NCBI GenBank assembly: GCA_030220185.1
Contig: JASPKZ010007297.1
Span: 558,001-622,000, forward strand
Length of the DNA: 64,000 bases
Direction of reading: 5' to 3'
From: Diploptera punctata
Taxonomy: Eukaryota > Arthropoda > Insecta > Blattodea > Blaberidae
Shown piece after piece: positions 59,726 to 64,000 of this stretch (position 1 is the stretch's first letter; the number at the start of each line of letters is the position of its first letter). The notes beneath the pieces were generated by a model. That model saw only the letters and a program-made list of their open reading frames with translations, searched no databases and was not told where the DNA came from. The translations under genes and the position numbers were made by a program.

Positions 59726-61333
59726 TTAATGATCTACCTAAGCATACAGAAAAGCTCCAAACAAAAACCCTACTTTTTGCTGATGATGTTGTAATATGGG
59801 TCTCCAAACCGAAAAACCAAAGTCAACAATTAATAACCATAGCCCAACAATCACTAATACAGTTAGAGAATTGGATATCCCAGAACTTAATGAAGATAAA
59901 TGTACAGAAGACAAATTATCAACTATTTACATTAAGAAAGAAACCACTACCCATCACTCTGAAATTGGAGGGTGAATTATTAACTCAAACACATGAAGCA
60001 AATATTTAGGAATAACTCTGGACACAAAATTAATATGGAGAAACACATAGAGAATATATGTACGAAGATAGAACAAGGTTACCATTATTAAAACGATTAG
60101 CAGGGAAAAAGTGGGGTTGCAACCCACAAACCCTAAACACCTTCTACCAAATGTACATAAAACCTGTACTTCATTATTGTGAAGAAATCCTAGTAACTAC
60201 TAAAGTGGAAAAACTTAATAAATTGCAGAACCAAATCCTCTGCCTGATAACAGGAGCCGTTAAAACAACACCAATCACTGCCATGCAAATCTTAACAAAT
60301 AACCAAACATAGCATTTGAAATTGAGAAAACAGCAATCACACAGTATGAAAAATTTTTAAGGCTACTCCATAATGACTGGACCCAAAGAAAACCACAAGT
60401 ATGTTTAAAATCTCAGCAAAGCTTCTTAAGCATAGTACAAGAAATCAAACAGAAATTGCAACTTCCACATTCAAAAGAAAATATGCAGATGAGAAACAAC
60501 CCTCTAGAATTTTTGGAAATTGAATATCACCTTCATTTAACAGAAGACATCAAGAAATCTGAAACTCCTCCATATATTTTAAAACAAATGTCACTGGAAA
60601 TAATAAATCTAAGATACCCAGCTCCTGAATGGATACATATTTTTACAGATGGCTCCAGCCTACCAAATGACGGTGGCACTGGTGCTGGTGCAGTATGTCC
60701 ACTTTTTTCCTTTTATCGTAAACTAAACACAAATTCAACAAACTTTGATGGCGAAATTCTAGCAATTTTCTTAAGTTTACAAAATCTTTTATATCACATC
60801 CAAAAATTTACAAAAGTTGTAATTCTTTGTGACTCCAAAGCAGCCATTCTCGCTATAACACGAGACTCAACACCCAAAAGCATCAAAATTATCGAATGTC
60901 ACAAAATGATAAAACAGTTATCCCGTCTACATAAAAAAGTTGTACTTCAATGGATTCCGGCCCATTGTGGAGTGACAGGCAATGAAATAGCCGATTTTCT
61001 GGCCAAGAAGGGTAGCAAAATTGTTTCAAACCCAACTTCTACTCCAGTTTCCTTTCACTCTATCAAAAGAATTATCTCAAATAAATACATCAATAAACTT
61101 AGAGAAGAATACACCACCAAACATCTGGAAAGGAATGGGAAATCTACAAGCTTATGACATTACTACACATTACAAAGAAAATCTGCAGTAGCAACATTCA
61201 GACTGCTAACGGGACATGACTGCTTGAATAAACACCTACACAGAATTGGCATAACAGATTCACCTAAATGCCCTTTTTGCAATTTAAATGAAGATATGGA
61301 AAGAAACCATCTCCTCCGTTGTCCAGCTTTGTA
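59725..61333 (+). mobile_element. RNase H-bearing non-LTR retrotransposon fragment
   Basis: Order seen: end of RT (FLADDVVIWVSKP, NQSQQLI, LENWISQN, KTNYQLFTLRKK, KYLGITLD), thumb (TFYQMYIKPVLHYCEEIL), RNase H (60456-61157) and a C-terminal CCHC cluster at about 61225-61330 (CPFCNLNEDMERNHLLRCP). Frames shift at about 60000-60060 and 60312. The 5' end is missing and the 3' end is cut by a Penelope fragment at 61335. Confidence 0.85.
60456..61157 (+). CDS. RNase H domain of non-LTR element
   Basis: 233 codons. WIHIFTDGSSLPNDGGTGAG supplies the first Asp, NFDGEILAIFLSLQNLL the Glu, VVILCDSKAAILAI the second Asp and PAHCGVTGNEIADFLAKKGS the His and last Asp, so the DEDD(H) set is complete. RNase H removes the RNA template during reverse transcription. 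The frame continues into a basic stretch (ISNKYINKLREEYTTKHLE) before a stop, and the CCHC cluster follows in another frame. Confidence 0.88.
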   Translation: MQLPHSKENMQMRNNPLEFLEIEYHLHLTEDIKKSETPPYILKQMSLEIINLRYPAPEWIHIFTDGSSLPNDGGTGAGAVCPLFSFYRKLNTNSTNFDGEILAIFLSLQNLLYHIQKFTKVVILCDSKAAILAITRDSTPKSIKIIECHKMIKQLSRLHKKVVLQWIPAHCGVTGNEIADFLAKKGSKIVSNPTSTPVSFHSIKRIISNKYINKLREEYTTKHLERNGKSTSL

Positions 61334-61334
61334 G

Positions 61335-61460
61335 AATAACTCCGGAGTTATGGCTGAAGATGAACATGACTATGTTTGAAATCGTGATATCATGAAAGCA
61401 TGAATCCTATGAGGTGAGTTGTTTAAACAATATGTTCTCCGATGAATTTTAATCATTATC
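61335..61460 (+). mobile_element. Penelope-type end fragment with hammerhead
   Basis: Near-identical to 33515-33620: 'cggagttatggctgaagatg', stem AACAT/ATGTT, GAAATCGTGATATC, then 'tcctatgaggtgagttgttt' and 'gttctccgatgaattttaat'. It interrupts the end of the RNase H element. Confidence 0.75.
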
Positions 61461-61595
61461 AAGTGCTCGACATTAGATACCAACCAACCAACCATATTTC
61501 TAAAGTGTTCTTTTGTGCTATTTCCCATAATTAATTTATGAACCAATCTATATATGTTCCATTTTTTCTCTTTTTATAAATAATTATATAGGGCC

Positions 61596-62048
61596 TAACC
61601 AACAATAGGCAAATTCAGTCTTCATGAAGATAGTAACGACAATGGGGTTAGATTAGTCACATTTGCCACATCGAAGAATCTCATTGTTAAGAGCACAACA
61701 TTTCAGCATAAGGATATTCATAAATACACCTGGACGTCCCCAGATGGAGAAACTTGGAACCAGATAGATCATGTATTAGTGGATAAACGCTGGCACAGTA
61801 GCATCATTGATGTTAGATCAGTTAGAGGGACAGACTGCAATTCGGATCATCATCTGGTCAGAGTGAAAATCAGACAACGGCTATCGCTTATGAGAGGAAC
61901 GAACGCTAATGATGATTCTGTAAAATATGAATTAAAAAACTTGAAAAATGATGAAATGCGACAAGAATACCAAATCAAAATTGCTAATAGATTTGAAGTA
62001 CTGGAATCTTCAGATGACAATGTGGCAAACGAAGAGAAACTGATATAA
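61596..62048 (+). CDS. APE-type endonuclease, C-terminal half
   Basis: GKFSLHEDSNDNGVRLVTFA then TSKNLIVKSTTF, YTWTSPDGETWNQIDHVLVD and SDHHLVRVKIR. The catalytic Asp of 'NQIDHVLVD' and the SDHHLV His-Asp pair are present, as in non-LTR endonucleases. The N-terminal half is missing. A frame change near 62036 separates it from the next part. Confidence 0.85.
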
Positions 62049-62148
62049 ATAAAGAATGGGAGGCTATAAGAGATACTATTAAATTGTCAGCATCAGAAAG
62101 CATTGGCTGTTTAAAAAAGAGGCAAAACAAGAAATGGTTTGATGAGGA

Positions 62149-63429
62149 ATGTGTCGACATTGTAAAGAAAAGAAAGCTAGCAAAATGAAATGGTTGCACG
62201 AGCCAAATGAGGTAAATTTAGAGCAATTGGGTAGTGTTAGACGGGAAACCACCAAGTTACTAAAGAGTAAAAAGAGGGAATATTTGAGAGAGAAGATTAA
62301 TGATCTTGAAATGAATGCAAAAAATAGGAACATTAGAGAATTATATCAGGGAATTAGTATAGAGAAGAAAGGGTTTCAGGCTAGAACAAACATAATTCGG
62401 AATGAAAATGGGGATATGATTGCAGATTCTAGGAGTATATTAAATAGATGGAAAGGTTACTTTAATCAGCTATTAAATGTACATACAGAACAGGACATTG
62501 AGGAGGATAAGTTACAGACAGCAGAAATGCTAGTCGCAGAACCAAGTGCATTAGAGGTTGAAATGGCGATTGAAAAATTGAAGATGTATAAAGCATCAGG
62601 TTCAGATGAGATCCCAGCAGAACTGATAAAATCAGGGGGAGAAAAATTGATGGACAAGATACGCTGGTTGCTTAGTATGATTTGGGAAAAAGAAGCTCTT
62701 CCAGATGAATGGAAGGAATCAATTATCATACCAATTTATAAGAAAGGAGATAAAACTGATTGCAACAACTACAGGGGCATCTCATTACTTTCAACTTCGT
62801 ACAAAATTCTAACAAATATATTAGTAAGCAGACTTACTCCCTATATTGATGACATTCTAGGAGATCACCAATGTGCATTTAGAAGAAACAGGTCTACAAC
62901 AGATCAGATTTTCAGTTTAAGACAGATTTTAGAGAAGAAATGGGAATATAATGGTACTGTACATCAACTATATGTAGACTTCAAAAAAGCATATGATTCA
63001 ATTAAGAGGGAGAAGTTATATAGTATCCTGCTGGAGTTTGGAATTCCTAAAAAGTTAGTTAGACTTATACGAATGTGTCTAAATGGCACAAAGAGTAGGG
63101 TGCGTGTAGGCAAACAGTTTTCAGACACTTTTGAAATCCAGAATGGGTTGAAGCAAGGAGATGCACTATCTCCTCTACTATTTAATTTTGTACTAGAGCA
63201 TGCCATTAAATCTTTAGAGAATGAGGAAGGCTTACAACTCAATGGTATTAATAAGCTGTTAGTTTATGCTGATGATGTTGTACTACTGGCCGATAGCGAG
63301 GAGATACTAAAGGCCAACACGCACACACTATTGAGTAACACTAAGAAATTAGGACTGGAAATAAATATCAGTAAAACTAAATATATGGTCACACGTAGAA
63401 ATTCAGTATATAATGGAATGGACAGCTAA
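62149..63429 (+). CDS. RTE-like reverse transcriptase
   Basis: A 426-codon open frame (true continuity with the endonuclease is lost upstream). Motifs in order: GSDEIPAELIKSGG, YRGISLLSTSYKILTNIL, AFRRNRSTTDQIF, LYVDFKKAYDSI (motif A Asp), QNGLKQGDALSPLLFNFVLE (motif B), [11 protein letters not shown] (YADD catalytic pair) and LEINISKTKYMV. The last codons run out of frame because one A is missing at about 63418 compared with the 25305 copy. Confidence 0.93.
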   Translation: MCRHCKEKKASKMKWLHEPNEVNLEQLGSVRRETTKLLKSKKREYLREKINDLEMNAKNRNIRELYQGISIEKKGFQARTNIIRNENGDMIADSRSILNRWKGYFNQLLNVHTEQDIEEDKLQTAEMLVAEPSALEVEMAIEKLKMYKASGSDEIPAELIKSGGEKLMDKIRWLLSMIWEKEALPDEWKESIIIPIYKKGDKTDCNNYRGISLLSTSYKILTNILVSRLTPYIDDILGDHQCAFRRNRSTTDQIFSLRQILEKKWEYNGTVHQLYVDFKKAYDSIKREKLYSILLEFGIPKKLVRLIRMCLNGTKSRVRVGKQFSDTFEIQNGLKQGDALSPLLFNFVLEHAIKSLENEEGLQLNGINKLLVYADDVVLLADSEEILKANTHTLLSNTKKLGLEINISKTKYMVTRRNSVYNGMDS

Positions 63430-63938
63430 TGACAAATGAGGGAAATTTTGAGGAAGTGGCTGAATTCAAATACCTAGGAACAATAATCACAAATAGGAAT
63501 GAGATGCAAAAAGAAATTAAACATAGGCTCAATTCTGGAAATGCATGCTATTATGCATTGCAGAGACTTTTGATGTCCCAACTCCTTTCAAAAAACGTTA
63601 AGCTGAAAATATATAAAACTATTATTCTACCAGTTATATTATATGGATGCGAAACCTGGACTCTTACTTTAAGGGAGGAAAGGAGATTACGAGTATTTGA
63701 GAATAAAGTTCTTAGGAAAATTTTTGGACCAAAGAGAGATGAACAGACAGGTGAATGGAGAAGACTACATAACAATGAACTACATGGTCTTTATAGGAAG
63801 CCAGATATAATAAGGACAGTTAAGTCTCGTAGACTGCGATGGGCAGGACATGTTGCGCGTATGGGGAATGAAAGACGTGCATGGAAGCTTCTTGTAGGAA
63901 AGCCAGAGGGAAAACGCCAGTTGGTAGACCAAGGATGA
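63429..63938 (+). CDS. RTE-like polyprotein C-terminal tail
   Basis: 169 codons: [92 protein letters not shown] and GKPEGKR. The CETWTL and RLRWAGHVARM signatures mark the post-RT region. A one-base loss near 63918 shifts the [11 protein letters not shown] end out of frame. The element continues past the window. Confidence 0.88.
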   Translation: MTNEGNFEEVAEFKYLGTIITNRNEMQKEIKHRLNSGNACYYALQRLLMSQLLSKNVKLKIYKTIILPVILYGCETWTLTLREERRLRVFENKVLRKIFGPKRDEQTGEWRRLHNNELHGLYRKPDIIRTVKSRRLRWAGHVARMGNERRAWKLLVGKPEGKRQLVDQG

Positions 63939-64000
63939 GGTGGGAGAACAACATTAACTATGATTTGAGGGAAGTAGATTATACAGGGAATGATTGGAAA

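Larger units (their letters stand above)
61590..64000 (+). mobile_element. RTE-like non-LTR retrotransposon, 5'-truncated, cut by window end
   Basis: Contains the second half of the APE-type endonuclease, a full RT domain and the C-terminal tail up to the window edge. Three or four small frame changes separate the parts (about 62036, 62180 and 63418). Its tail sequence matches the copies at 11594, 25305, 38207, 40082 and 55004, so it is the reference copy of the commonest non-LTR family here. RTE is the closest clade by motif order; CR1-like is the alternative. Confidence 0.9.

Overview
This is a window of an AT-rich, repeat-saturated animal nuclear genome, almost certainly an insect or another arthropod with a large genome. 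The evidence is two recognisable host genes split by GT-AG introns of several kilobases, plus dense Penelope-like retroelements, RTE-like and RNase H-bearing non-LTR retrotransposons, mariner-type transposase remnants and several tRNA-derived SINE families. There is no bacterial gene organisation, CRISPR array or rRNA. The species cannot be fixed from sequence alone.

Host genes. (1) A five-exon short-chain dehydrogenase of the dicarbonyl/L-xylulose reductase (DCXR) type runs on the minus strand from an ATG at 28819 to a stop at 13878. It encodes 245 residues, every splice junction is in phase, and all catalytic residues are present. (2) Head-to-head with it, on the plus strand from about 37364 to 56222 and probably beyond, are six exons of a LARGE-type xylosyl/glucuronyltransferase: membrane anchor, coiled-coil stem and the first (GT8) glycosyltransferase domain. 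Its exons 3, 5 and 6 carry at least four frameshifts, whereas DCXR has none, so this copy is either decaying or contains assembly indels. The second catalytic domain is not in the window.

Repeats. 0-2.6 kb: a Penelope-type foldback and a tandem array (about 293-bp period) of seven tRNA-like units, two of them inverted. 4.9-5.9 kb: two facing Penelope GIY-YIG fragments. 6-13 kb: SINEs, a decayed mariner and a 3' RTE copy. 14-29 kb: DCXR introns loaded with SINEs, foldbacks, a 97-bp tandem repeat and a three-deep nest of insertions. 29-36 kb: more tRNA-like units, a palindromic Penelope composite and a DD34D mariner fragment. 36-57 kb: LARGE introns with SINEs, a DNA transposon with 40-bp inverted ends, tRNA-like arrays and a near-complete Penelope-like element (49.5-51.9 kb). 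57-64 kb: transposon coding remnants, an RNase H non-LTR element and an RTE-like element cut by the window edge.

Two things stand out. First, tRNA-like cloverleafs of several sequence families (A-G here) all sit inside the same outer hairpin: an A-rich 5' leader pairs with a T-rich 3' trailer that could act as a Pol III stop. They often occur in tandem at about 290-310 bp spacing. Second, the terminal parts of the Penelope-like copies carry hammerhead-ribozyme folds, and almost every copy ends in, or is embedded in, large inverted repeats.
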